Origin: Ruminococcus sp. UBA7013
GTDB taxonomy: Bacteria; Bacillota; Clostridia; Oscillospirales; Ruminococcaceae
Reading direction: 5' to 3'
Length of the DNA: 49,091 bases
Assembly (NCBI GenBank): GCA_002449585.1
Contig: DJXD01000053.1
Span: 1 to 49,091 of the forward strand
A program made the position numbers and the translations under genes. Positions 15,737-24,861 of this stretch are shown here, in pieces. The first letter of the stretch is position 1. Each line of letters begins with the position of its first letter. The notes under the pieces were generated by a model. The model was not told the DNA's origin, did not search any database, and was given only the letters and a program-made list of their open reading frames with translations.

Positions 15737-16009
15737 TTATCTGCTTTCGTCGCTGAAACCGCTTTCTACGAGCTCTACAAGAGCCTCAACAGCTGCCTGT
15801 TCATCTACACCGTCAGCGATGATGCGGATGACAGTGCCGCCAACGATCCCCAGGGACAGGATACCAAGCAGACTCTTTGCATTCACACGGCGTTCTCTTT
15901 TTTCAATCCAGATAGAGGACTTAAATTCATTTGCCTTCTGAATGAAGAATGTGGCCGGTCTTGCATGGAGGCCTACTTGATTCTGAACAGTTACTTCTCT
16001 TACAAACAT
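15737..16009 (-). CDS. ptsH: HPr-family phosphocarrier protein, copy 1
   Basis: A 90-residue HPr. His15 lies in the GLHARPA motif (the site phosphorylated by enzyme I) and Ser46 in NAKSLLGILSLGI (the site used by HPr kinase), both at the exact canonical positions. This means it could serve PTS sugar uptake or CcpA-type catabolite control. The ATG at 16009 follows GGGAGAG at a good distance; a longer frame from 16024 has no ribosome site. It has its own strong promoter at 16070-16098 and a shared terminator with spoIVB. No enzyme I or PTS permease gene is nearby. A close paralogue lies 369 bases upstream. Confidence 0.93.
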   Translation of the reverse strand: MFVREVTVQNQVGLHARPATFFIQKANEFKSSIWIEKRERRVNAKSLLGILSLGIVGGTVIRIIADGVDEQAAVEALVELVESGFSDESR

Positions 16010-16069
16010 ATCAAACTCTCCCATCTTTGCAATAAATGCGGTATGTTTTTGTTACCTCTGCATAATGTT

Positions 16070-16098
16070 ATTATACATGCAAAAATGATTTTCGTCAA
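16070..16098 (-). promoter_or_regulatory. Promoter of HPr copy 1
   Basis: On the minus strand TTGACG (16098-16093), 17-base spacer, TATAAT (16075-16070), about 60 bases upstream of the start codon. Confidence 0.85.
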
Positions 16099-16377
16099 CT
16101 GTTTTTTGCAATCTCACAGGTTTTTTTTTGAAAATTCTACGCTTTGTTAAAATGCAGGGCAGATCCGGGACGGGATCTTTGTGTATAATCACAAATGCGA
16201 ATCTGAAAGATTCCTGTGAAATATACTGTCCGTATCATACAAAATTCAACTGATAATTCTGTGCAGGGTGCAAAAAAAGATGTCGGATTATGTCACTGTG
16301 TGAAATTTTTGGTTCTTAGATTTTAGGGATGCAAATGGGAGAGATTTCTCCAGAAAGTATATTTCTGATGAGAGTAA
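16099..16377. other. Gap between the two HPr genes with small hairpins
   Basis: No gene can be supported here. The stretch holds two small inverted repeats on the plus strand, AGATCC/GGATCT (about 16161-16178) and GAATCT-gaa-AGATTC (about 16199-16213), and a TATAAT at 16184-16189 without a matching -35 box. A small RNA is conceivable but not supported. No clear terminator for HPr copy 2 is visible. Confidence 0.5.
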
Positions 16378-16644
16378 TTATTCATCCTGAAAGCCGTTTT
16401 CTACCAAATCCACAAGTGCATCAACAGCGGCCTGTTCATCTGCGCCATCAGCAATAATGCGGATATCCGTGCCGCCAACGATCCCCAGGGAGAGGATACC
16501 AAGCAGACTTTTGGCATTTGCACGGCGGCCATCTCTTTCCACCCAGATAGAGGAAGCGCATTCATTCGCTTTCTGCATGAAAAACGTTGCTGGTCTTGCA
16601 TGAAGACCTACCTGATTTTGAATTGTAACTTCTCTTGTATACAT
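16378..16644 (-). CDS. HPr-family phosphocarrier protein, copy 2
   Basis: An 88-residue paralogue of the neighbouring HPr, with His15 (GLHARPA) and Ser46 (NAKSLLGILSLGI) both kept. Differences cluster at residues 29-42, where this copy has CASSIWVERDGRRA. The sequence just before the ATG (GCATTAATTGCAAAGATTGGAGA) closely matches the leader of copy 1, so the duplication included the ribosome binding region. Only 34 bases separate it from the stop of the 1033-residue surface-protein gene and no promoter is visible in that gap, so it may be read from that gene's transcript. Confidence 0.9.
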   Translation of the reverse strand: MYTREVTIQNQVGLHARPATFFMQKANECASSIWVERDGRRANAKSLLGILSLGIVGGTDIRIIADGADEQAAVDALVDLVENGFQDE

Positions 16645-16678
16645 AATATCAATTCTCCAATCTTTGCAATTAATGCAA

Positions 16679-19600
16679 TTATTTTCCTAAAAATAGTTTA
16701 CTATAAATTAAAATTCCGATCAGCAGAACCATTCCCACCCCGGCAATGATCAGAAGGATCAGGCCATAATTGACAGAAGGGGAAGGGGTAGGAGCAGGAT
16801 CAGGATTGACGGGTGAATCCGGTTCAATCACAGCAGAAGGAACAACATCCAGATTACGATCAAGCGAGATTTCTGTTTCAAATACGCCATCATTATCTGC
16901 ATCGGCCTTGACACCGATTCCCTGAGCACTGTTTTCATAAATTAAAACTTCGGGGTAATCTGATGAAAATGTCATAGTCTGTTCTGCATCTCCAGCAGAT
17001 GCTTGAATGACAATATTCTGTAAATTACCTGCATTGAGGACATAGCCGTCAGGTGTCTGGCGGAGGGAAGCTTTATCTGCATTTTTACCTGTAACTTCAA
17101 GGCCAGTCCAGTTATTGATCATACTGCCCTCGTTGAAGACCATTTTGAGATCATAGGCCTGATTTTTTCCGATAATTTCGATATAGCCATCAGGATCAAA
17201 AACGGCCTGACTCATATAGCTACTTTGCGCCAGAAGCAGACAGTTTTCATAATCCATAGAAAGATTCTGTGCGCTCTGTTCCGCAAGTTGAAGGGCATAA
17301 CCGCTGGTAGCATCTCGCATGATGAACTGGGTATCATGATTTTCCGTATCTCTGAAATCTCTCAGGGAAGAGAGGGTTAGAATATCATCATCTACGAGAG
17401 AGCCGTTCATTGTCCAGCCGGAACTATTGGCTTTGATTTTCTGGAAAGAATAATCAGAAATAGCATTATTAGATGTTAATGAAGCAATATAACTCCGGGA
17501 AACATCATAATCATTTGCATTCAGATAGCCATGATAATTAATCAATTCCAATTCATCTGTTACACGGCCAAGAACGCCAGTACCTACTTCATTGAAAGAA
17601 TAGAGACCATAGCCAGGAATGCACCAGTCTGTTTTAGCACTGTTGAAATATAGACACAGATCGTCATTAAATACACCATAGGCATTATCATAAATCAGCA
17701 CTCTGCCATCAAAAGTATAGCCATCAATGGTATATTCTTCATATTCGACATCATAGGCAACAACAGCATGGCCGCCTGAACCGTCTAGCCAGAAAAAGGT
17801 TAATAATACAGGATGGCCATCCTGTGCTTTTTCAATCAAATTTTTTATTTTTTCTCTTTCAGAAAGATGAACAGCAGCATACTGTGCTTGCTTTGGCTTA
17901 TCTGTAAACTGGAGCATGAAATAATAATTAATCAGGGATTCCACTTCTTCAGAAAGGGAAGAAATGCCGGAAAGATATTTTGCACCAGATTGATAATCTG
18001 CCGGATTCAGAATTCCGTAAGAAGAAAGAATAGCTGTGCTTGCCATTCCATAGCATGAGCCGCCCCATGGTTCTTGAAAGGCCTTTTTAATCCGTTCCCG
18101 TTCGGTATTGGTCAGGCCTGACATGAGAGCCTCTTTATATTTATCATTCATCTGATAAGTACCAGAAGTGAATACATCATTACTATTTGTGAATCCCCAG
18201 TTATCCTGACCCATGTTGAAAACAACATTTTCAGGAATAACAACAGGCGTTGTTGTTGGGGTGGTGGTAGTGGTAGTAGTGGTAGTAGCTTTTGGAGTGG
18301 CATCACCTGTTGCAACGGTTGTGACCTGTGGCGTGGAGGGAGACCCGATATTTGTCCATGTGGTAAATCCGGAAAGGGAATAACCGCCGGAAATATCCAG
18401 AATGGCATAGCTCATAAGATCAAAATTAGATTTTGTCAGGTAAAAGCTTCTTCCAGCGGCGGTTTTAGAACTGCCGCTGACATCAACAGAAGTAGTAAAC
18501 CCATCAATATTATATTTTAATACATAATCGCTCAGATTGCCGGAAGCACGTTGCCCGGTGCTATCATCAATCAATTCATAACAGAGATAGAATCCTTCTG
18601 CTGGCTTGATAACAGCGGCTTCTTCACCCATATCCGTTTTAGAAACCCATGTGTGCAGAGATAGATTTTCAATTGCAGATGCGTCTTTAATATCCCAGGA
18701 AACATTGCATTCCCCGGAAATTTCCCCCGTGAAGGTGACGACACCTTTCCATGTACCAACTGCATTCATGCGGCATCCAATCCAGCTATCTGTAAAATCT
18801 GTATAATCTGCCGTATGGCCAACTTCTCCATCTGGCTGGAAGATGGTCAGCTTGGATTGATAGCCGGTGATGCTGCTGTCTAATAGCTTTCCAGTAGAAT
18901 TATCAATAATTTCATAGCAGAGATAATATTTTGAACCTGCATAGCAATTAGTGACTTCTGCACCAGCGGGGCTATCTGAGAGCCATGCTTTCAGAGTCAC
19001 ATCAGGGGCGGAAGATTCTTTTTCTACATCCCATGAAACTATTGTTTCATCTACGTTGATTTCACCGGTGACAGAAACGCACCCTTTCCATTCGCCTATG
19101 CTGGTCATAGGGTAAGAAATCCAGCAGTTAGGGAGATCTGTAAAATCATAGCTGTAAGCTTCTGAGCCATCGGGGGCATACATAACAGAATGGACATTGT
19201 ACCCGGTTAGTTTATCCGTGATGACATTATTATCCGCATCCCGAAGTTCATAGCAAAGATAATATCTGACACCTTCTGTAAAAGAATCCGGAATACTGCC
19301 ATATTTATTATCTGAAATCCAGACATTGAGAGTAATTTCTGTGACATCCCATGTCACGCTGATTTCAGATGTATAATTTCCGGAAAGGGTCACTGTACCT
19401 GACCATTTGCCAACAGTGTCCATTTTGTAAGAAATCCAGCTATCTGTAAAATCCGTATAGCTTTTTGTATGCGCAACAGAGCCATCGGGCTTATAGATCG
19501 TCATTTCAGCCTCACAGCCAATATTAGAATCTGTCAGGCGTTTTCCTGTGGCGGGGTCTGTGAGCTCATAGCAGAGATAATAGCTCCTACCCTTGCGGAA

Positions 19601-19780
19601 TATAGCTGGAACATCACCATATTCCGTATCTGATACCCATACACGCATGTTGGGTGCTTCTGCGGATGCGGAAATGCTGACGTTGCCCGGTGGCCATGGG
19701 GGATGAACCGGGAAGGCAAACGCAACAATGAAGAAAAGCATCGACAGAATCGTGAATAAAAACTTTTTTTTCACTGTCAT
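16679..19780 (-). CDS. Large cell-surface protein: four beta-type repeats and a cysteine-peptidase-like domain
   Basis: I do not recognise this 1033-residue protein as a whole. Residues 1-40 are a signal peptide (cleavage after ASA). Four related units of about 100 residues follow (45-146, 149-252, 261-364, 373-477), each with W-(V/I/L)-S, YYLCYE or FYLCYE, and usually DSWI and W(D/T) marks; the fourth is diverged. A Thr-rich linker (about 495-512) leads to a domain with a papain-like triad pattern: Cys575 in GGSCYGMA, His670 in GGHAVVAYDVE, and Asn698 in YDNAY. Residues 958-970 contain an Asp-rich loop (DADNDG). A Pro-rich stretch and a membrane helix (1003-1029) end the protein, so it is likely anchored and displayed outside. 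It has a consensus promoter and AAGGAGG before the ATG. Peptidase activity is an inference from the Cys-His-Asn pattern. Confidence 0.75.
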   Translation of the reverse strand: MTVKKKFLFTILSMLFFIVAFAFPVHPPWPPGNVSISASAEAPNMRVWVSDTEYGDVPAIFRKGRSYYLCYELTDPATGKRLTDSNIGCEAEMTIYKPDGSVAHTKSYTDFTDSWISYKMDTVGKWSGTVTLSGNYTSEISVTWDVTEITLNVWISDNKYGSIPDSFTEGVRYYLCYELRDADNNVITDKLTGYNVHSVMYAPDGSEAYSYDFTDLPNCWISYPMTSIGEWKGCVSVTGEINVDETIVSWDVEKESSAPDVTLKAWLSDSPAGAEVTNCYAGSKYYLCYEIIDNSTGKLLDSSITGYQSKLTIFQPDGEVGHTADYTDFTDSWIGCRMNAVGTWKGVVTFTGEISGECNVSWDIKDASAIENLSLHTWVSKTDMGEEAAVIKPAEGFYLCYELIDDSTGQRASGNLSDYVLKYNIDGFTTSVDVSGSSKTAAGRSFYLTKSNFDLMSYAILDISGGYSLSGFTTWTNIGSPSTPQVTTVATGDATPKATTTTTTTTTPTTTPVVIPENVVFNMGQDNWGFTNSNDVFTSGTYQMNDKYKEALMSGLTNTERERIKKAFQEPWGGSCYGMASTAILSSYGILNPADYQSGAKYLSGISSLSEEVESLINYYFMLQFTDKPKQAQYAAVHLSEREKIKNLIEKAQDGHPVLLTFFWLDGSGGHAVVAYDVEYEEYTIDGYTFDGRVLIYDNAYGVFNDDLCLYFNSAKTDWCIPGYGLYSFNEVGTGVLGRVTDELELINYHGYLNANDYDVSRSYIASLTSNNAISDYSFQKIKANSSGWTMNGSLVDDDILTLSSLRDFRDTENHDTQFIMRDATSGYALQLAEQSAQNLSMDYENCLLLAQSSYMSQAVFDPDGYIEIIGKNQAYDLKMVFNEGSMINNWTGLEVTGKNADKASLRQTPDGYVLNAGNLQNIVIQASAGDAEQTMTFSSDYPEVLIYENSAQGIGVKADADNDGVFETEISLDRNLDVVPSAVIEPDSPVNPDPAPTPSPSVNYGLILLIIAGVGMVLLIGILIYSKLFLGK

Positions 19781-19820
19781 AGTTGAAAACCTCCTTATTA
19801 TTTACAAAAATATTAATTTT

Positions 19821-19849
19821 ATTATATCATATTTTATCAAAAATGTCAA
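19821..19849 (-). promoter_or_regulatory. Promoter of the 1033-residue surface protein gene
   Basis: On the minus strand a perfect TTGACA (19849-19844), 17-base spacer, and a perfect TATAAT (19826-19821). This is the best consensus promoter in the window and implies strong expression. Confidence 0.9.
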
Positions 19850-19885
19850 GAAAAATTTAAGAGGACATTGCAAAAATGTCCTCTT
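19850..19885 (-). terminator. Terminator after metG
   Basis: AAGAGGACATT (19859-19869) pairs with AATGTCCTCTT (19875-19885), an 11-base perfect stem; on the minus strand it is followed by AAATTTTTC. It ends the rmuC-to-metG run just before the next promoter. Confidence 0.85.
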
Positions 19886-19890
19886 GCTGA

Positions 19891-21825
19891 TTATCTCAAT
19901 TTTGCGCCGCAAGGGAATTTTTCATCTGCAAATTGAACGGCAACGCTTCCATCAGGGAGATCAGCGGCGCAGATCATGCCACAGCTTTCGACACCGCAAA
20001 GCTTGACAGGCTTGAGATTTGCCACAATGATCACTTTTTTGCCAATCAGATCTTGTGGCTGATACCATTCGGCAATACCAGAGACGACCTGTCTGCCGCC
20101 AAATCCGTCATCCAGATGGAGACACAGCAATTTTTTAGATTTCTTGATTTTTTCAGCAGAAATGACTTTTGCAACACGGAGATCTGTTTTTGTGAAATCA
20201 TCAATTGTAATTTCTTCCGCAAGGGGAGCAGGTGTAAATGCTGGCTGTTCTTTGGGCATAGATTTCAAAAGGATTTCATTCAGTTCTTCGGTTTCTTTTT
20301 CAGCATCAATCCGGGGAAACAGGATTTCACCTTTGTGCACAGTGACATTTTGAGGAAGTATGCCGAACTGATTGATTTTTTCATAGATCACATGCTGTTC
20401 TTCTGCACCGATCTGTTCCCAGATTTTCGGCATTGCAGAGGGCATAAAAGGACTGAGAAGGGCGGAAATAATTCTGATCGTATCCAGCAGGTTATATAAT
20501 ACGCTGGCAAGACGAGCTTTTTTAGAGGGATCTTTTCCCAATTTCCAAGGTTCTGTTTCGTCGATATATTTATTTGCTCTGTCAACAAGCTTGAAAATTT
20601 CGATCAAAGCATTTTTCAGCTGTGTCTCGTCAAAATAATCTGCAACGATATCCCGGAGGGAAGCGGCCTGCTGAATGAGCTCCTCATCAATTGCATCTGC
20701 TTCCCGATCTGTCGGAAGCGTACCGCCAAAATATTTATCAGCCATGGCGACGGTACGGGAAACCAGATTACCGAGGCCATTCGCAAGATCAGAATTCAGG
20801 CGGTCGATCATGATTTTATTAGAAAAATCGCTGTCTGCGCCAAGAGCCATTTCCCGGAGAATGTGATACCGGATTGCATCAGGGCTATAGCGTTCGCCTA
20901 ATATAAACGGATCGACAACATTTCCCAGAGATTTGCTCATTTTTTCGCCATTGAATGTGATCCATCCATGCACAGCAAGATGTTTCGGGAGCGGCAGATC
21001 CAGAGCCATCAGCATAGCAGGCCAGATAATGGCATGGAAACGCATAATATCTTTTGCGACCATATGCACATCTGCCGGCCAGAAGGTTTCAAAATCCTGA
21101 TATGTTTGATTATCATAGCCCAATGCAGTAATATAATTAGAAAGCGCATCAATCCAGACATAGACAACATGATTAGGATCAAACGTCACAGGAATGCCCC
21201 ATTTGAAAGAAGTTCTAGAAACACATAGATCTTCCAGACCGGGCTTGATGAAATTATTTACCAATTCAACGGCACGAGTTTTCGGCTGGAGATAATCTGT
21301 ATGCAAAAGCAGATCTTCAATTCTGTCAGCAAAGGGGGACATTTTGAAGAAATAGGCTTCTTCTTCGGCATCAATCACATCACGGCCGCATTCGGGGCAT
21401 TTGCCATTTTTGAGCTGTGAGGAAGTCCAGAAGCTTTCACAGGGGGTGCAATATTTGCCCGTATATTTGCCTTTGTAGATATGGCCTTTGTCATAGAGAT
21501 CTTTAAAAATTTTCTGTACAGATTCTACATGATAATCATCTGTTGTCCGGATATATCTGTCATAGCTGATGTTCATATAAGACCATAATTTTTTGAAAAT
21601 TTCAACAATCTGATCAACGTATTCTTTTGGAGTAATGCCAGCTTCTGCGGCTTTCTGTTCGATTTTGAGACCATGTTCATCCGTACCAGTCAGGAACATG
21701 ACATCATAGCCCTGCATTCTCCGGAAACGGGCAATTGTATCACAGGCCGCTGTGGTATAGCAGTGGCCAATGTGGGGATTGCCGGAGGGATAATAAATCG
21801 GCGTAGTGATATAAAATTTAGCCAT
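19891..21825 (-). CDS. metG: Methionyl-tRNA synthetase
   Basis: Class I synthetase that charges tRNA-Met. The 644-residue protein has the HIGH motif as PHIGH near residue 19, the KMSKS motif in GEKMSKSLGN, and zinc-type cysteine pairs CTPC and CPEC near residues 127-147. A C-terminal EMAP/Trbp111-type tRNA-binding domain starts near residue 540 (DFTKTDLRVAKVI). It is the last gene of a tight minus-strand run; AAAGGAG precedes the ATG. The 24-base gap after the lipoprotein gene has no promoter, so it depends on upstream transcription, which is unusual company for an essential synthetase. Confidence 0.97.
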   Translation of the reverse strand: MAKFYITTPIYYPSGNPHIGHCYTTAACDTIARFRRMQGYDVMFLTGTDEHGLKIEQKAAEAGITPKEYVDQIVEIFKKLWSYMNISYDRYIRTTDDYHVESVQKIFKDLYDKGHIYKGKYTGKYCTPCESFWTSSQLKNGKCPECGRDVIDAEEEAYFFKMSPFADRIEDLLLHTDYLQPKTRAVELVNNFIKPGLEDLCVSRTSFKWGIPVTFDPNHVVYVWIDALSNYITALGYDNQTYQDFETFWPADVHMVAKDIMRFHAIIWPAMLMALDLPLPKHLAVHGWITFNGEKMSKSLGNVVDPFILGERYSPDAIRYHILREMALGADSDFSNKIMIDRLNSDLANGLGNLVSRTVAMADKYFGGTLPTDREADAIDEELIQQAASLRDIVADYFDETQLKNALIEIFKLVDRANKYIDETEPWKLGKDPSKKARLASVLYNLLDTIRIISALLSPFMPSAMPKIWEQIGAEEQHVIYEKINQFGILPQNVTVHKGEILFPRIDAEKETEELNEILLKSMPKEQPAFTPAPLAEEITIDDFTKTDLRVAKVISAEKIKKSKKLLCLHLDDGFGGRQVVSGIAEWYQPQDLIGKKVIIVANLKPVKLCGVESCGMICAADLPDGSVAVQFADEKFPCGAKLR

Positions 21826-21849
21826 AAATTTCTTTCTCCTTTTGATAAT

Positions 21850-22527
21850 TTATTCTGTCACAGTGATACCGCCATCTGTCCAGCTGATATAACCATCTGT
21901 GACATAGCTTTTTTGAGAAGTTTCCCATACATGGGGCTTATTAACAAGAGACATGGATGCATAATTAATAGAATAAAAATCACCTGGAGCGGCATCTTCC
22001 GGAAGCTGTACATGCAGAAGAAGCATGCCGCCGGTTCTGGTTTTTGTTTCTGCGGAAGCCCATGCCGCCCAAAGAAAATGTTTGTCATCATTGACAGAAC
22101 ACAAAGTTTCAAATTTGATCATGTCATCATCAGAATCCGCAGTCACAGCACAGCGTTCATCAAACTGAATCCCCCATTCTACATAGCTGATTCCAGAATT
22201 TTCATCAAGCGTGACATAGACAGGGACAATATAATCTTGATCTTTCAGATCAGCGGCAGAAACTTCGACATTCTGGACAGTAATATGAATATCACTAGAT
22301 CCATCAGATTTTGTCTGACTGATGGGAATTGTTTTTTGAGTTGCTTCCTGTTCTGCTTCTGGAGAAGCATTTTCTTCTGTAGCAGATTCTACAGGAAGGG
22401 CAGAATTAGCATCATCTGCAAAATTTGGATTTTCTGAGCTGGATTCTGTATTTTTCGCACCGCATCCGGCCAAAAGCATCAGACACAGACAGCAGGGCAG
22501 CAGCAATTCCATATAGCGGAATTTCAA
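21850..22527 (-). CDS. Lipoprotein with a cohesin-like domain
   Basis: A 225-residue exported lipoprotein: signal peptide with lipobox LAGC (Cys22), a Ser/Glu-rich linker to about residue 75, then a single beta-rich domain of about 145 residues. The domain has the pattern of a cohesin: an opening strand (DIHITVQNVEVSA), a VPVYVTL strand, SYVEWGIQFD, LLLHVQLPEDAAPGDFYSI in the place of the conserved cohesin segment before the last strands, and the closing GGITVTE. I infer a cohesin or cohesin-like fold, which would bind a dockerin at the cell surface; similarity is by pattern only. Translation starts at TTG (22527) behind AGGTGA. It sits between nadC (11 bases) and metG (24 bases) in the same run. 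Confidence 0.6.
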   Translation of the reverse strand: MKFRYMELLLPCCLCLMLLAGCGAKNTESSSENPNFADDANSALPVESATEENASPEAEQEATQKTIPISQTKSDGSSDIHITVQNVEVSAADLKDQDYIVPVYVTLDENSGISYVEWGIQFDERCAVTADSDDDMIKFETLCSVNDDKHFLWAAWASAETKTRTGGMLLLHVQLPEDAAPGDFYSINYASMSLVNKPHVWETSQKSYVTDGYISWTDGGITVTE

Positions 22528-22538
22528 GTCAGATCACC

Positions 22539-23378
22539 TCACTTGTCAAATCTCATAGAAATATCAAAGCACTGGACAGAATGTGTCAGCGCACCCAGAG
22601 AAATAATATCTACTCCGGTTTTTGCAATTTCTGCAATATTTTCTTCCGTGACATTTCCGGAAGCTTCCAGCAGAGATTTTCCGGCGGTGATTTCGACAGC
22701 TTTTTTCATTTCTTCGCAGGGCATGTTATCCAGCATGATGATTTCACAGCCCACAGCAAGAGCTTCCTGTAATTCATCCAGCGTTCTAACTTCGACCTCG
22801 ATTTTTGTCATATGGCCGATTTTTTGACGCAGGGCGGTGACTGCCTGTGTGATACCGCCGCAGGCATCAATATGATTATCTTTCAGCATTGCGCCGTCAG
22901 AAAGATTATATCTATGATTTTTACCACCGCCGATGGTAACAGCATATTTCTGAAGTCTCCGCAGGCCGGGGAGGGTTTTGCGGGTATCTGTGATCTGAGC
23001 TTTTGTGCCTTTGACTAATTCCACACAATGATGTGTTGCTGTCGCAATGCCGGACATATGCTGTAACAGATTCAGGGCAGTCCTTTCGCCTTTCAGGAGG
23101 GTTTTCGTATTGCCAGACATGACAGCGAGAATATCACCTGTCTTAACAAGATCACCATCTTTGACATTGGCTTTAAAATCCACGCCGCCGCCCACTAATG
23201 TGAAAACACGTTCTGCAATGGGAAGGCCGCAGACAATGCCATCTGCTTTAGCGATATAATACGCACTGCTGACATGATCATCCGGGAATAAATAATCTGT
23301 CGTCACGTCTACATAGTGAATATCTTCCTCCAGTGCGGTATTAATAATACTATCAATATAGCTTTGCAGTAATTGCAT
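22539..23378 (-). CDS. nadC: Nicotinate-nucleotide pyrophosphorylase (quinolinate phosphoribosyltransferase)
   Basis: Converts quinolinate and PRPP to nicotinate mononucleotide in de novo NAD synthesis. The 279-residue protein has typical NadC marks: TRKTLPGLRRLQKYAV, GGGKNHRYNLSDG and LKDNHI, the substrate-binding core, and the C-terminal EASGNVTEENI and DIISLGALTHS motifs. It starts two bases after nadB with AAAGGAG ahead of its ATG, so the two are translationally linked. Confidence 0.97.
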   Translation of the reverse strand: MQLLQSYIDSIINTALEEDIHYVDVTTDYLFPDDHVSSAYYIAKADGIVCGLPIAERVFTLVGGGVDFKANVKDGDLVKTGDILAVMSGNTKTLLKGERTALNLLQHMSGIATATHHCVELVKGTKAQITDTRKTLPGLRRLQKYAVTIGGGKNHRYNLSDGAMLKDNHIDACGGITQAVTALRQKIGHMTKIEVEVRTLDELQEALAVGCEIIMLDNMPCEEMKKAVEITAGKSLLEASGNVTEENIAEIAKTGVDIISLGALTHSVQCFDISMRFDK

Positions 23379-23380
23379 AA

Positions 23381-24847
23381 TTAAGCTCCTTTCTCTTCAA
23401 TCAAGGCTTCATTCAGGATCAGGAATGCGATAGTAGCAGTAGAACGGGCTTCTACATAATCTTGATTGATCAGATAATTGCCATCTTCGAGATCATGAAG
23501 AATTTCGCAAACTTTAGTAAAATTCTCCTGAATTTTTTCAGCGTTGGGGATTACAAAATAGCTTTCCTGTAAAATATGCCGGAGCTGTGTGCGGATGCCA
23601 TGCGGAACAGGAGGGGCATCAGGATGAGGATCAAACTGCATTTCTGTGAAATGATCTGGAGCTTTAGGAAGCTTCTGGGCAATATGCCGAGCGGCATGGC
23701 GGGAAAATACCAATGCTTCCAGCAGGGAATTGCTTGCCAGTCGATTATTACCATGAACACCCGTATTAGAGCATTCTCCGCAGGCATACAGATCTTTCAC
23801 TTTGGTTTCAGAATCAGAATTGACCTGAATCCCACCCATTAGATAATGCTGACATGGATAGATTGGAATTCTATCTTTTGTCATATCATAGCCCTGTTCC
23901 AGCAGATTTTTATAAATCATCGGGAATCTGTTCCGGACTTCTTCGGGATCTTTATGAGTAATATCAAGATAGAATTCATCTGATCCCGTGCGGCGGCTTT
24001 CTAGAACAATGGCATTAGAAACCACATCACGTGGGGCAAGTTCGAGCCGGTCATCATATCGCTGCATGAATCGCTCATAATTGCAGTTTAATAAATAAGC
24101 GCCTTCACCCCGGACGGCTTCAGAGATCAGAAAGCATTCACGGGTATGACGGTTATTAAAAGCGGTCGGATGAAATTGAATCAGGCTCAGCCCCCGGATC
24201 ATTGCGCCCATGTTATAAGCGAACATGATGCCGTCACCTGTTGCAATAGCGGAATTTGTAGTGAATTCATAAACACGGCCGATTCCTCCGGTAGCCATGA
24301 TAAAGAAATGACTGTGAACGGTCTGATATGCATTTTCATGCAGAATCAGGGCAGAAAATCCGGTGTCAGTTTTGCGGACATCACAGAGCAGGGTATTTTC
24401 ATGAATCTCAACATTCGGAAGTGTCTGGACATAAGCAAGAAGTTTTTCAGCGATTTCACGGCCTGTTGCATCTTTATGATGAAAAATGCGCCGTCTGCTG
24501 TGACCGCCTTCGAGGGTTCTGTGATAATCACCGTCTTGTTTTTTATCAAAATCAACGCCGAGTTCAATAATTTTCCCGATATCCTGCGCCGCTTCTTCAA
24601 CAAGCATATGAACAGTTTTATGATTATTCTGAAATCCTCCGGCGATATAAGTGTCATTTTCATGCAGGGAAGTTTTATCTTCCGGAGAATGATAAACGCC
24701 GGCAATACCGCCCTGAGCCAGGGCAGTATTGCAGAGCGGAAGCTCACGTTTTGCAAGAAGCAGAATTTTCGTATCCGCAGGCAAATTAATAGCGGCATAA
24801 AGGCCAGCTGCGCCGCCGCCTGCAATGATGACATCATAGTGATTCAT
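23381..24847 (-). CDS. nadB: L-aspartate oxidase
   Basis: FAD enzyme that oxidises L-aspartate to iminoaspartate, the first step of NAD synthesis; fumarate can be the electron acceptor in anaerobes. The 488-residue protein shows the FAD-binding motif VIIAGGGAAGLYAA at the N-terminus, TLEGGHSRRRIFHHKDATG, and VHGNNRLASNSLLEALVF, all characteristic of NadB. At 488 residues it is somewhat shorter than the usual 510-540, mainly at the C-terminal helical domain. It lies 14 bases after glgP2 and two before nadC. nadA (quinolinate synthase), normally in the same operon, is not in this window. Confidence 0.96.
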   Translation of the reverse strand: MNHYDVIIAGGGAAGLYAAINLPADTKILLLAKRELPLCNTALAQGGIAGVYHSPEDKTSLHENDTYIAGGFQNNHKTVHMLVEEAAQDIGKIIELGVDFDKKQDGDYHRTLEGGHSRRRIFHHKDATGREIAEKLLAYVQTLPNVEIHENTLLCDVRKTDTGFSALILHENAYQTVHSHFFIMATGGIGRVYEFTTNSAIATGDGIMFAYNMGAMIRGLSLIQFHPTAFNNRHTRECFLISEAVRGEGAYLLNCNYERFMQRYDDRLELAPRDVVSNAIVLESRRTGSDEFYLDITHKDPEEVRNRFPMIYKNLLEQGYDMTKDRIPIYPCQHYLMGGIQVNSDSETKVKDLYACGECSNTGVHGNNRLASNSLLEALVFSRHAARHIAQKLPKAPDHFTEMQFDPHPDAPPVPHGIRTQLRHILQESYFVIPNAEKIQENFTKVCEILHDLEDGNYLINQDYVEARSTATIAFLILNEALIEEKGA

Positions 24848-24861
24848 GTGAAAGCATCTCC

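Noticed and set aside
16161..16213. Small RNA or riboswitch between the HPr genes
   Set aside because: The hairpins are short, the TATAAT at 16184 has no -35 box, and no known RNA family is recognisable.
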